A stretch of DNA of 64,000 nt from Mactromeris polynyma (lineage: Eukaryota; Mollusca; Bivalvia; Venerida; Mactridae), in contig JASFXZ010000001.1 of assembly GCA_032209605.1 (NCBI GenBank), positions 25,858,619 to 25,922,618 of the forward strand. Direction: 5' to 3'. The position numbers and the translations under genes are program-made. The notes under the pieces are model-generated. The model had not been told where the DNA came from, did not search any database, and worked only from the letters and a program-made list of their open reading frames with translations. How positions within the stretch are numbered: the stretch's first letter is position 1; each line of letters opens with the position of its first letter. Below, piece by piece: positions 34,202-47,800 of this stretch.

Positions 34202-37200
34202 TAAGCCAACCGGCCGCCGTATATAGCTGACACAATGTTGAAAATGGCGTTAAACCCACGGAAACGTAAGCTCGAAGAACATGTTTCAATTAAAACAAAA
34301 AATAGTTACCGAGAAATTAACTTATTATTAAGCAACAACAATTTCTAAAAACCTAACTCTAATTGAGAGACGCCGGCGTCAATCATCCCGACGGCAATAC
34401 CCCTTTGCTGTACTGATAGTCGCCCCATTTAGTGTTTTCTTGATAAAAGGATCGCTATAGCATTCACAATGACAATGTACAATTCCATTTCTTTCCAAAG
34501 AACGATTTTCTCGTGCATTTTGTGGATTTATACTATTCATGGTTCAATGAACTTCGATTACGCAACCGTGACATTTTGATAACACAGACATTTTACCTAT
34601 GTATACAGAAGACAAACACGAAAATTTCGTGCAAAAATATGAATCCATTCAAAACTTATGCAGGATAGAAAAGTGCACAGTTATAAGATTCCCCAAGTGT
34701 ATACGCTACAGACGGTCAGACGGTCGGTACGGGTACCAGAATAGCAGCATACACCGATCAGGGAAGCGGGGAGAAAATCGAACGAGCATTATTCTCTCCT
34801 TTCATCCATGTTGACTCTTCTTGGTTAGCTTGGGGACAATTTTATCATGCTTACTGTCCTGTCGACATAACTAAAACCGTGGTTATGAAGTTTGGGGAGG
34901 TGGGGGGGGGATAGGGTTCAATCATAGCAAACAGAAAACTGTTGGACTTGATAGATTATCCGGATTTATTGTAAGTGTAAAGATGTTAACACTAGACTCT
35001 ATATCTTATGATGCGTTAAATCTGCATTTTGTTAAGTCTGATGAGAATTCACCAATGTTTTATAAATTGTGAAATAAATAATAGTAAGCTATGCAATTTG
35101 TATTTTTTCCAGAGAGTGAAGTGCTTGTTAGTGCTGTTATTGATTTTGGCTTTGGCACTCATTCTGGTAGTTGTCAACTTCACAGTATGCATTGCTGACT
35201 TCACTTCCGCCTGCAGATAGAAGTTTCGGGTATAAACTCAACCGAAATATGAAGTATTATCATCATTACTATTATCAACTCACGATTAAATGGAGTTGAA
35301 TAAGACGTCAGTATAAAAAAATATTTAATAAATAGGCAATTATCGTGCGACAAAGAGAAATGTTTAATTAGTCTTGAAAATCCGCACGGCGAGTTCGACG
35401 GTTCAAGTCTTATACTGATTATGTAGGTAGCTTGTACTCATTGATCAATAGTCGTCCCATTGAATGTACCTTTTGATAGTCTCTGCATACTTACATTTAT
35501 TTTGTGTCTGTGCCTTAATTCTTGTCTTATGGCTACAGCCAGACCATGAATGTTAGGTTTGAATCGGGGACCGTATATGAATATATATCTACCTGTGTTC
35601 CATTTTTTTACATTTTATCAATAATCATAATTATGGGACCATTGTGTACAAACAACACACATATTTCCCTTTATTATTTCACTGGGTGGTCAACAAAATA
35701 TCTCTGTGTTCTAAGCGTATAAATTGGTATAATGTTTGCTGATTGGATGGACGTGAACATTTAATTTTGGTGTGTTTGAGACGTGCACGTGTGCGCTGAC
35801 TAATGTGGTGATCATTTGGTATCTGATGTTTTCTCCAATATCACCGTCATGCAAGACTGTTTCAACAACAGTCACTCGACATAGTTCATTAATGATTGTA
35901 TTCAAATATTTACACAGCGTTGCGTTAGTATACTCGTACAAATGTAACTTGATTATTACGTCTAAGATGTTGTTATGTTATACATTAAATATTAAACTGC
36001 CGTGAGTGTCGTGTAAACCATTTCTAAAACATTTGAGGCTGAATGTTACTGACTGTGTCATATTTCAGTTAGATGTTGTCTAGAATTACCGTCTATGTTA
36101 TATGATATTGACTTGAAATATTAAATCTTAAACAAATGTTTATTTGTACCTTTGATAATCAATTGTTATAAACTCAATGGATTTGATTATCCACACACCA
36201 TAATTATGTTATACTATGTACATAAGATTGTTTTTGCTTCCAAATAGGTGACTTGTAAGCCCATAGGGTCGGGTGCTTAACTTTATCGATGTATTATTTA
36301 CTTTGAACATTGTACTATATTGTATATGCGCACATGTCACCACAAATAAATAATTTTCTTACTTACTTACATACTCCTAGTCGTAGATTTGGTAAATGGC
36401 GATATGTTATTACTGTCTATACATGTCAAATGTTCTAAATACACACCTGGAAATGTGCTAATGACTGGGAAAGCGAGTAGTAAATGCATCATTCGATGCA
36501 ACAATCCATTGGCTTTACTATGAGGAAATTTAACAGGCACAACAATTACATATCAATCAGAAACAATTTATTTCATTGGTATAAATGCAAAGTCACAAAC
36601 GATTCACTGCAACATGTTAACTGTTAAAAATTTAAATGTATGTGTAGTAATTCGAACAATATTTGACCGCTGAACATACTTTGCACGATGAAGTTCGACT
36701 TGCTCCCAATAAGGAAGAGACGCTTCTTGTGCTATTTTCCAATTCAGTACCACGTACGTCATGATGTTTAAGTAACAGATTCATAGTCGAAACGATGTAA
36801 TGGACATATTTTAGCGAGGGTAGCGGCTAAATGAACGTAACATAACGTGACGTCTGACGTTTAAGACGTAACTATGAAAACGTTTTATCAGTTTCAAATC
36901 GAATACAAATACCGTTATTAGCAATTTCAGTGTCGATTTTGTAGCACAAAAACGAAAATTAACCTGCATTGTATAAACCAGCAATGTCTTATTAAGTTGA
37001 CAAGCCGAATGAAAGCATTCAGACTGCACGTGTTCGCCCTTCCTGTGTCATCCGCATCGTACTTTTAAAATAGTTTGACGTATTTTTGTTTGTGTCGAGT
37101 TTCTTAGTCGTGTACGAATTGAGTTTAACATATAGTTTCACCCTCGAGATTAGTGCACGCGGATATTGAGATTTCACCATTTTCTTCACGCATCATCGAT

Positions 37201-37317
37201 TTTTACACAGAAACCGATTTTTCTTCTGCTGCGGTGAAGATTTGTTCGAATTAAAAAAAAATCAGTGATTTATTCTTTAATATGGTGGCATAGAGGGGAC
37301 ATGTATGAAACTATTTT
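34202..37317. other. Unannotated 3.1-kb stretch
   Basis: No gene was recognised. At 35110-35217 a frame after a plausible splice acceptor (TTTTTTCCAG) encodes a strongly hydrophobic run (VKCLLVLLLILALALILVVV) then a stop; it could be a signal-peptide exon but nothing else supports it. A (CTTA)n tail near 36356-36370 may mark another retroelement end. Confidence 0.45.
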
Positions 37318-37475
37318 TATCACGTTCCCACGACTTATAAATTAGTAATTCGTGGCCACGAGATAACAATGTCGTGGGAACGTGATAGTTAAATCGTGGC
37401 CACGACATACTAAGTCGTGGGAACGAGATAGTATGTCGTGGGAACGAGTCAGTAAGTCATGACCACGAGATAAAA
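37318..37475. repeat. Palindromic TCGTGGCCACGA / TCGTGGGAACGAG repeat cluster
   Basis: Several units of about 24 bp alternate GTCGTGGGAACGAGATA and TCGTGGCCACGACATA, each containing a short internal palindrome. The minus-strand frame across it reads as repeated SHDL/GHDL residues and is repeat-driven. Confidence 0.75.
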
Positions 37476-37964
37476 TTATTTCACACATGTCACATCTATG
37501 CCATCGTACTTTTATCATCGATGTCATGGTCTAAAAGTCTGCACTTAGAACGTTGGCCTCGTGAATACATTTTTACTTACCCGGCATGATTTCATATGAA
37601 TTCACCTGATTATGCATTTGTTATTTGAGGATGTTTACACTGTATTGTATAAAATTACTTAATTCTCATACCGAAGCATGGAAGTGAAACTCTAGTTACT
37701 ATATCTGTATAACCATTGAATGATTATTTTGTGTAAATCATTTGATTACATGGCTCTTATTTTTATTGTTATCACTGTGAATTTCTACACATCTTAATGG
37801 TTTTCGCAAATTTTATATGTGTTCCATGTCATTTCGTATATTTTTATTTTCTTTATTGTTGTAAATGTAAATCTATTCGTCAGAAAATAGTCTATGTCTA
37901 TATACATGATATTTTCTAGTATAATTTTGTTTTTTATTATTATCTCCAAATCATGATCGTAAAC

Positions 37965-38513
37965 TATGGTGGCATAGTTCTGCCACCAGTTAACTACTTA
38001 ATTAACTAGCTAATTATCTGGTTATCACGTTAAAGAAACTAGATAATTATGTGGTTAACTAGATATATAAGTATCGTGGTAAATTTTCATACCAGATACA
38101 TATCTTAACACGAAAAATTGTCTGATAGTGCCCACAACCGCCAGCACTTACCCACCTATCTATTTTAGATAAGTAGATAACGCGATAAATATCTAGTTAG
38201 CTACATAATGATCTAGTTAATTAAGTGGTTAACGAGTTTAGTATCTAGTTAACGACATAATAATCTAGTTATTTATCGCGTAATCTACTTAAAACTTATC
38301 TAAAATAGATTGTCCGTACTGGGTTTATGTGGATAAGTGGTGGCAGTTGTGGGCACTATCGGACACTTTTTCGTATAAAGATATTTATCTGGTATGAAAA
38401 TTCATCACGATACTTACCTAGTTAACCGTATAATTATGTAGTTAATTAAGTAATAACGCGATAACCAGCCTGATAATTAAGTAGGTAACTGATGGCAGAA
38501 ATATGCCACCATA
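37965..38513. mobile_element. Foldback element with TATGGTGGCAT ends and a 6-bp target duplication, second member
   Basis: The ends TATGGTGGCATAGTTCTGCC and the inverse GGCAGAAATATGCCACCATA match those of 11317-11981. GTAAAC stands at 37959-37964 and 38514-38519. The interior is made of alternating TAACTAGATAATTA-type motifs and inverses, so the whole can fold. It sits about 250 bp upstream of the PUDP-like start codon. Confidence 0.88.
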
Positions 38514-38627
38514 GTAAACAAATACATGTATGTGTGTAACTGTTATTTAAAGTTTTAATATTATATTCTTATGTACTTAACTACAAATTTTATAACAACG
38601 ATTGTTTGTTGAATAAATTATATACAT

Positions 38628-38662
38628 AGCACAGGAGATTGTCACGAGTTCTCTCCCTTTAT
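38628..38662. repeat. CACGAGTTCTCTCCC repeat, half element
   Basis: CACAGGAGATTGTCACGAGT followed by TCTCTCCCTTT matches one side of the elements at 15024 and 59137. It lies about 110 bp upstream of the PUDP-like ATG, probably in the promoter or 5' UTR. Confidence 0.65.
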
Positions 38663-38765
38663 CAATCCTACGTTATCTCTTGAAAGTGTTTTTCACAGAC
38701 ATCTATGCCTAACGGAACCGCCTACACATCACAACAAAATAATTTAAGAAACAGTTTGTGCTAGT

Positions 38766-38820
38766 ATGGCAAAGAAGAGCGTAACGCATGTAATATTTGA
38801 TGTTGATGGTCTTTTACTTG
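38766..38820 (+). CDS. PUDP: PUDP-like exon 1
   Basis: Encodes residues 1-18 plus one base, including nucleophile motif DVDG. Donor GTAAGT at 38821. Intron 1 is 1501 bp with no recognised repeat. Confidence 0.9.
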
Positions 38821-41800
38821 GTAAGTGGATGTTTTCTCGCTCCACACAGGTTGACACTCGGTCAATCTACTAGTAGTTCAGTTTGTTATATGTTTTCGCG
38901 ATAAATTGTCTCATTTTCGGACAGGATTGTTTGACTAATTCTACACAAACTAAATTTATGATGACAATTGTAGTAACTCTACACATCCATATTTCTGACA
39001 TCGACCCTGTTCTATTGTCTTGTTACGAATAAAAACCACACATACTGATATGACAATGCCCCTGGCAGAGAGAGATATATGTACAATACATACAGAAGAA
39101 AAAACTCGTTTAAGCCAATAAATTAAACAATTTTGCTGCAGCGTAAATTTAAGAATCACATAAAGTTGGACCAATGAAAACAATTAGATTGAATTCATTT
39201 TGTCAAAATGTCGCTGCCAAAGCAACTAAACTATAATTTTTATAATACTGGGATGAAGTAGAGCTGTAACTAGTCTCAAATATTTGGGTACTCGTGATTC
39301 ACTGCCCATGATCAAGCATGTATACTTGCCTCTGTAATAATGACTGGATTGAAATCTTGGTGGGAAATGATGAAATAGATAATAATGCGAAACTTACAGC
39401 TGAAAAACAGTCTTATGATTTATAACCACGCTAAAACTATTATCATACAATTAAATTTTATATTTCAAAATGAAAGTACCTGTCTATGGCATCACATCGA
39501 TTGTGAAGCTAGCATAACCCGGTTTCAAATTTATAAATCACTTGGTATCTACTAATGAGGTACAAGCAAACTTTGTTTGAGGTAAACAATTGCTTGGCAT
39601 GAATATTGTGCATTGAAATTCTAAGTGAAAGAAATATAAACATGCAGTCTCGATTAAAAAATGCAAAATTGCGATGAAATTTAGCTTTTCAGTTAGAGTC
39701 ATAATATTTGTCTACAACATGGAGAACAGTCAAGTAGCAAAGTTGTTTATAATTAGGTACATCATTTTTCATTTTGAATCGTAATGGATTAAGGTTCGGA
39801 TTATGAATCATTGACCCTGGTTCACAGATAGGATCGAATGGGCTCATGGCTGGCAATCAACGGTCTTAGGATGAGGGAGTCATTATGGAGGACTGGAGCT
39901 ATGAAGTTCTGTAATATTTCTGTTATCATACACAAATACCTTGGTAATATAATTAGAACTACGAACGTATAGCACAATTTTGGGCAATACAATGTATTTA
40001 ATTTATGGTACCCTCTTTTTGTGTCAATGAGTTCTTTACCAACAATGTACTCACTTGCTTACAGAACTAAGCTTAATAGGGTATATTTAACAAGTGTGTA
40101 ACTTCTTAAACATTATTGCTATTCAAAATTTCAAATGGGATTTTCTCAAAATGGCAATAAAGAGATGGGGTTTTGCAGAAATAAGTCTAAAATCTGTATG
40201 TTGAACAGGTATGAATAACCAAACAACAAGATAGACGGTTTGTTTTTATTGATCATGTATGAAGTATGATTTTGTGATAAACAAGGCTTGAACATGAATT
40301 TATTGACATGTTTATACACAGATACTGAAAGATTGTACACTGAAGCTACTCAAAATGTATGTGATGTGTATGGAAAACAATATACTTGGGATATCAAGAA
40401 AGAAATTATGGGACTGAAAGAAACTGTGTCTGCAAGAAAAATTGTTGGTGAGATGGTATTTTGTATTTTGCTGTATTAAGACTTGCACTGGTCCAATGAT
40501 GCTGGGTCAATATTTTTTTTTTAATTAAAACTCTTATTTTAAAATATTGTCTTATAAAGACATTTCTTAAAAGTAATTGTATGAGTACAGTCTATACTGT
40601 TTTAAGAGACCTTCATCGGGCATCAGCTGATAAGGTCACATATGACAGGGAGTCTCTTAATACAGGTTTATACAGTCAGTAACTTACGATGTAGATTGAA
40701 TGTATTAAACTTGTGTTTAGTTCTGTGTGTTATATGAATGTATTGACTATTGACTATACAATGTGTATAATAAGCATTTGTCTTTAGCATGAAAAATAAA
40801 TGAAGCATTAAGTGATTATTGTAGTTTTTATATATTAAGATAAAATACTCAGTGTAGCGAAAGTACATGCATCACATAATTATATTTTCTTGCGTACCAG
40901 TAAAAGAATGACAATAAAAAATGACTGACTGACATCATGAAATTACAAATTAATTAAACCATACATGTGAACTCTCCTGTTGTCCACGTGAGGCTCCCGG
41001 ATTTGACAGGCCACTTACGGGAAATCTGCCGATTTTCAAAGTAGACATGGTAATTTTTTATCATGGTGTATATTTTAGTTCATTCCCTATGGTTGGTTCG
41101 CTGAAATTACGTCTCAAACTGATAACAAGAGGTGGTAAAATCAATACCAGTCTGAAAATCGTACATACCGTAGCGGCATTGACCGATTTACGTGTGTTCC
41201 TCAAAACATGACTTTATTACATAGACGCTCTCGACCATGGAATTAAGCATTTCTATTGTATTCTGACATGACAATTGGCAACAAAATTTACTGTTTCAGA
41301 GTCGCTAAAAACAGTTGTTTGGGTGACAATTTTCATGGTCGCTTGTCGCGTTAGACAGGGAGACGTTTAATTCAGTCTTATTATATAGGAAAATTTATCG
41401 GTGGCAACATTTACAGTTGCATATGACAGGGAGTCTCTTAATTCAGAGGGTTGCAAGGGCAGTGTAGACTGTACTATCTTTAAGTCATCCGTTATGGTTA
41501 TGCCACTCATGAAAATATTTTGTCTGATGTTCACTTGATGAATTCATTTTTATCTTCGACTGAAACAAGCAAATATCCTCTAAACATTATGAATAAATTG
41601 AATCATTTGGGTTATGGGAAAAGCATTTTTTCCATGTCATACTAAATTATGTGGAAATGTGTGTGTTGCTGATAAAAACTTGTGAAAGTAAATGAGATGT
41701 GTAAAATTTCTGTAATTTTTCATCTGTTTTGTCCAGTACATATATTCCTCATTTATTTTATTTTCAGATATCCTTGAATTACCTATGACAGTGGAGGAAT

Positions 41801-44800
41801 ATTTGACTAAGATTCATAAGGAATATGATAGATTGTTTCCCACAGTACCGCATCTGCCAGGTAAAATATTTTAGAAAATTTTAAAAGTAGCCTCTGAGCA
41901 CCAAAAATGTTCATGCTTAATAGTGTTGAGATTTATTTACATTATGTGTAAACACTATCAATGAAATCTTTTAGATACCCTTATGTACAAAGGAACTAAA
42001 GGAGAAAGAGAAACAACTTCTAAATTCTTGACATTCTGATGTACAAAGGAACTAAAGGAGAAAGAGAAACAACTTCTAAATTCTTGACATTCTGATGTAC
42101 AAAGGAACTAAAGGAGAAAGAGAAACAACTTCTAAATTCTTGACATTCTGATGTACAAAGGAACTAAAGGAGAAAGAGAAACAACTTCTAAATTCTTGAC
42201 ATTCTGATGTACAAAGGAACTAAAGGAGAAAGAGAAACAACTTCTAAATTCTAGACATTCTGATGTACAAAGGAACTAAAGGAGAAAGAGAAACAACTTC
42301 TAAATTCTTGACATTCTGATGTACAAAGGAATTAAAGGAGAAAGAGAAACAACTTCTAAATTCTTGACATTCTGATGTACAAAGGAACTAAAGGAGAAAG
42401 AGAAACAACTTCTAAATTCTTGACATTCTGATGTACAAAGGAACTAAAGGAGAAAGAGAAACAACTTCTAAATTCTAGACATTCTGATGTACAAAGGAAC
42501 TAAAGGAGAAAGAGAAACAACTTCTAAATTCTTGACATTCTGATGTACAAAGGAACTAAAGGAGAAAGAGAAACAACTTCTAAATTCTTGACATTCTGAT
42601 GTACAAAGGAACTAAATGAGAAAGAGAAACAACTTCTAAATTCTTGACATTCTGATGTACAAAGGAACTAAAGGAGAAAGAGAAACAACTTCTAAATTCT
42701 TGACATTCTGATGTACAAAGGAACTAAAGGAGAAAGAGAAACAACTTCTAAATTCTTGACATTTTGATGTACAAAGGAACTAAAGGAGAAAGAGAAACAA
42801 CTTCTACATTCTTGACATTCTGATGTACAAAGGAACTAAAGGAGAAAGAGGAACAACTTCTAAATTCTTGACATTCTGATGTACAAAGGAACTAAAGAAG
42901 AAAGAGAAACAACTTCTATATTCTTGACATTCTGATGTACAAAGGAATTAAAGGAGAAAGAGAAACAACTTCTAAATTCTTGACATTCTGATGTACAAAG
43001 GAACTAAAGGAGAAAGAGAAACAACTTCTAAATTCTTGACATTCTGATGTACAAAGGAACTAAAGGAGAAAGAGAAACAACTTCTAAATTCTTGACATTC
43101 TGATGTACAAAGGAACTAAAGGAGAAAGAGAAACAACTTCTAAATTCTTGACATTCTGATGTACAAAGGAACTAAAGGAGAAAGAGAAACAACTTCTAAA
43201 TTCTTGACATTCTGATGTACAAAGGAACTAAAGGAGAAAGAGAAACAACTTCTAAATTCTTGACATTCTGATGTACAAAGGAACTAAAGGAGAAAGAGAA
43301 ACAACTTCTAAATTCTTGACATTCTGATGTACAAAGGAACTAAAGGAGAAAGAGAAACAACTTCTAAATTCTTGACATTCTGATGTACAAAGGAACTAAA
43401 GGAGAAAGAGGAACAACTTCTAAATTCTTGACATTCTGATGTACAAAGGAACTAAAGAAGAAAGAGAAACAACTTCTATATTCTTGACATTCTGATGTAC
43501 AAAGGAATTAAAGGAGAAAGAGAAACAACTTCTAAATTCTTGACATTCTGATGTACAAAGGAACTAAAGGAGAAAGAGAAACAACTTCTAAATTCTTGAC
43601 ATTCTGATGTACAAAGGAACTAAAGGAGAAAGAGAAACAACTTCTAAATTCTTGACATTCTGATGTACAAAGGAACTAAAGGAGAAAGAGAAACAACTTC
43701 TAAATTCTTGACATTCTGATGTACAAAGGAACTAAAGGAGAAAGAGAAACAACTTCTAAATTCTTGACATTCTGATGTACAAAGGAACTAAAGGAGAAAG
43801 AGAAACAACTTCTAAATTCTTGACATTCTGATGTACAAAGGAACTAAAGGAGAAAGAGGAACAACTTCTAAATTCTTGACATTCTGATGTACAAAGGAAC
43901 TAAAGGAGAAAGAGAAACAACTTCTAAATTCTTGACATTCTGATGTACAAAGGAACTAAAGGAGAAAGAGAAACAACTTCTAAATTCTTGACATTCTGAT
44001 GTACAAAGGAACTAAAGGAGAAAGAGAAACAACTTCTAAATTCTTGACATTCTGATGTACAAAGGAACTAAAGGAGAAAAAGAAACAACTTCTAAATTCT
44101 TGACATTCTGATGTACAAAGGAACTGAAGGAGAAAGAGAAACAACTTCTAAATTCTTGACATTCTGATGTACAAAGGAACTAAAGGAGAAAGAGAAACAA
44201 CTTCTAAATTCTTGACATTCTGATGTACAAAGGAACTAAAGAAGAAAGAGAAACAACTTCTAAATTCTTGACATTCTGATGTACAAAGGAATTAAAGGAG
44301 AAAGAGAAACAACTTCTAAATTCTTGACATTCTGATGTACAAAGGAACTAAAGGAGAAAGAGAAACAACTTCTAAATTCTTGACATTCTGATGTACAAAG
44401 GAACTAAAGGAGAAAGAGAAACAACTTCTAAATTCTTGACATTCTGATGTACAAAGGAACTAAAGGAGAAAGAGAAACAACTTCTAAATTCTTGACATTC
44501 TGATGTACAAAGGAACTAAAGGAGAAAGAGAAACAACTTCTAAATTCTAGACATTCTGATGTACAAAGGAACTAAAGGAGAAAGAGAAACAACTTCTAAA
44601 TTCTTGACATTCTGATGTACAAAGGAATTAAAGGAGAAAGAGAAACAACTTCTAAATTCTTGACATTCTGATGTACAAAGGAACTAAAGGAGAAAGAGAA
44701 ACAACTTCTAAATTCTTGACATTCTGATGTACAAAGGAACTAAAGGAGAAAGAGAAACAACTTCTAAATTCTAGACATTCTGATGTACAAAGGAACTAAA

Positions 44801-47800
44801 GGAGAAAGAGAAACAACTTCTAAATTCTTGACATTCTGCTTGAAGGTGTCAAAACTGTCTGCCCCCCAAACAATTTGACATTCAAAAAATCAGATGTAAG
44901 TGCCCATCATTTGCTCAGAGGATGCTTTCCTTAAATTATTCATCAGATTAGTAGCAGCGTTTTTTGATTCCCATTAAGATGTCATTTGCATTTATGCATA
45001 AAGCAAACAGAGGGAGGCTTTTAACTTTTATTCCATTATTACACTTTCACTACATATTTACATTATGTAAGCCCCTCATTTTGTCATCCTCACCACAATT
45101 CTAGATTTTTGCAACACAAGCACATTACAGACGTTTACTGAGATAGGTTTGGTAAGGTACATCAAAAACAAATTCCCAAGTTGTAGAAATAAAGTCATGG
45201 CTTTCCCACTCAAAACAACAAATTTCAATTAGGTAGATGGCTAAAAAGGGACATCAAATACTTACCAAGATCTCTGATTTTCCCCCTCCATTCAGATTTA
45301 ATTATGTTATATTTTACTTCCAGGTGCAGACAAGTTGGTCCGACATCTCCACAAACACAAGGTACCTATTGCAGTCGTAACAGGCTCAGATCAGCATAGC
45401 TTTGAATTGAAATCTATGAATCATAAGGAGTTCTTTTCATTATTTCACCATCTAGTCTTGTCTGGAGATGACCCGGAAGTGAAGCATGGAAAACCTCATC
45501 CTGATGCGTTTCAAATAGGAGCCAGAAGATTTGATTGTCAAAATTTGCCACCATCAGATGTATGTGATTTCTTGGATGTAGTTCATTATCATTATTTACA
45601 GCCGATTCATTAACTATTTACTAGCTGGGCTTTAATTGAAGGAGACTGGGGGCCTGGGTCCCTGGGTGGGGAATGTGGTGTGCATGTTTGTAAAATGTCC
45701 TCAACTGAACCCAAGGTGTCACTCTACACAGGGTGTCACTCTACACAGGGTGTCACAATACATAGGGTGTCACTATATACAAGGTGTCACTCTACACAGG
45801 GTGTCACTATACTCAGTGTGTCACTCTTCACAGTGTGTCACTCTACACAGGGCATCGCTATACACAGGTGTCCACTATACCCAGGGTGTCACTATATACA
45901 AGGTGTCACTCTACACAGGGTGTCACTATACTCAGTGTGTCACTCTTCACAGTGTGTCACTCTACACAGGTGTCCACTATACCCAGGGTGTCACTATATA
46001 CAAAGTGTCACTATACTCTGTGTGTCACTCTTCCAAGTGTGTCACTCTACACAGGGCATCGCTATACACAGGTGTTCACTATACCCAGGGCATCACTATA
46101 CACAGTGTGTCACTCTACACAGGGCATCACTATACACAGGTGTCCACTCAACACAGGGCATCACTATACACAGGTGTCAACTCTACACAAGGCATTACTA
46201 TTCACAGGTGTCCACTATACACAGGGTGTCACTCTACACAGTGTGTCACTGTACACAGGGCATCGCTATACACAGGTGTCCACTGTACCCAGGGTGTCAC
46301 TATATACAAGGTGTCACTCTACACAGGGTGTCACTATACTCAGTGTGTCACTCTTCATAGTGTGTCACTCTACACAGGGCATCGCTATACACAGGTGTCC
46401 ACTATACCCAGGGTGTCACTATATACAAGGTGTCACTCTACACAGGGTGTCACTATACTCAGTGTGTCACTCTTCACAGTGTGTCACTCTACACAGGGCA
46501 TCGCTATACACAGGTGTCCACTATACCCAGGGTGTCTCTATACACAGTGTGTCACTCTACACAGGGCATCACTATACACAGGTGTCCACTAAACACAGGG
46601 CATCACTATACACAGGTGTCAACTCTACACAGGGCATCACTATTCACAGGTGTCCACTCTACTCAGGGTGTCACTCTATACAGTGTGTCACTATACACAG
46701 GTGTCCACTCAACACAGGGCATCACTATACACAGGTGTCAACTCTACACAGGGCATCGCTATTCACAGGTGTCCACTTTACCCAGGGTGTCACTCTACAC
46801 AGTGTGTCACTCTACACAGGGCATCACTATACACACATGTCCACTATACCCAGGGTGTCACTCTTCACAGTGTGTCACTCTACACAGGGCATCGCTATAC
46901 ACAGGTGTTCATTATACCCAGGGTGTCACTCTACACAGGGCAACGCTATACACAGGTGTCCACTATACCCAGGGGTCACTATACACAGTGTGTCACTCGA
47001 CACAGGGCATCACTATACACAGGTGTCCACTCTACACAGGGCATCACTATACACAGGGCATCACTTTACACAGGTGTCAACTATACACAGGGCATCACTA
47101 TACACAGGTGTCCACTCTACACAGGATTTCACTATACACAGTTGTCCACTATACATAGGGTGTCACTCTACACAGGGTGTCACTATATACAGGGCATCAC
47201 TATACACAGGATTTCACTATACGCAGGTGTCCACTTTACCCAGGATGTCACTATACACAGGTGTCCAGTCTTAACAGGTGTCCAGTCTACAGAGGATGTC
47301 ACTCTACACAGTGTGTCACTTTGCACTGGGTGTCACTCTACACTGGGTGTCACTCTACACAGGATGTCACTCTACAAAGGGTGTCACTCTACACTGGGTG
47401 TCACTCTACACAGGATGTCACTCTACACTGGGTGTCGCTCTACACTGGGTGTCACTCTACACTTGGTGTCACGCTACACAGGGTGTCACTATACACAGGT
47501 GTCCAGTCTACACTGGGTGTCACTCTACACAGGGTGTCACTCTACACTGGGTGTCACTCTACACAGGGTGTCACTCTACACTGGGTGTCACTCTACACAG
47601 GATGTCACTCTACACAGTGTGTCACTCTACAATGGTAGTCACTCTACACAGGGTGTCTCTATACACAGGTGTCCAGTCTACCCTGGGTGTCACTCTACAC
47701 AGGATGTCACTCTACACAGGTTGTCACTCTACACTGGGTGTCACTCTACACAGGATGTCACTCTACACAGGGTGTCACTCTACACTGGATGTCACTCTAC

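Noticed and set aside
35110..35217. Possible signal-peptide exon after TTTTTTCCAG
   Set aside because: Hydrophobic run and an acceptor-like sequence only; no partner exon or homologous domain seen.
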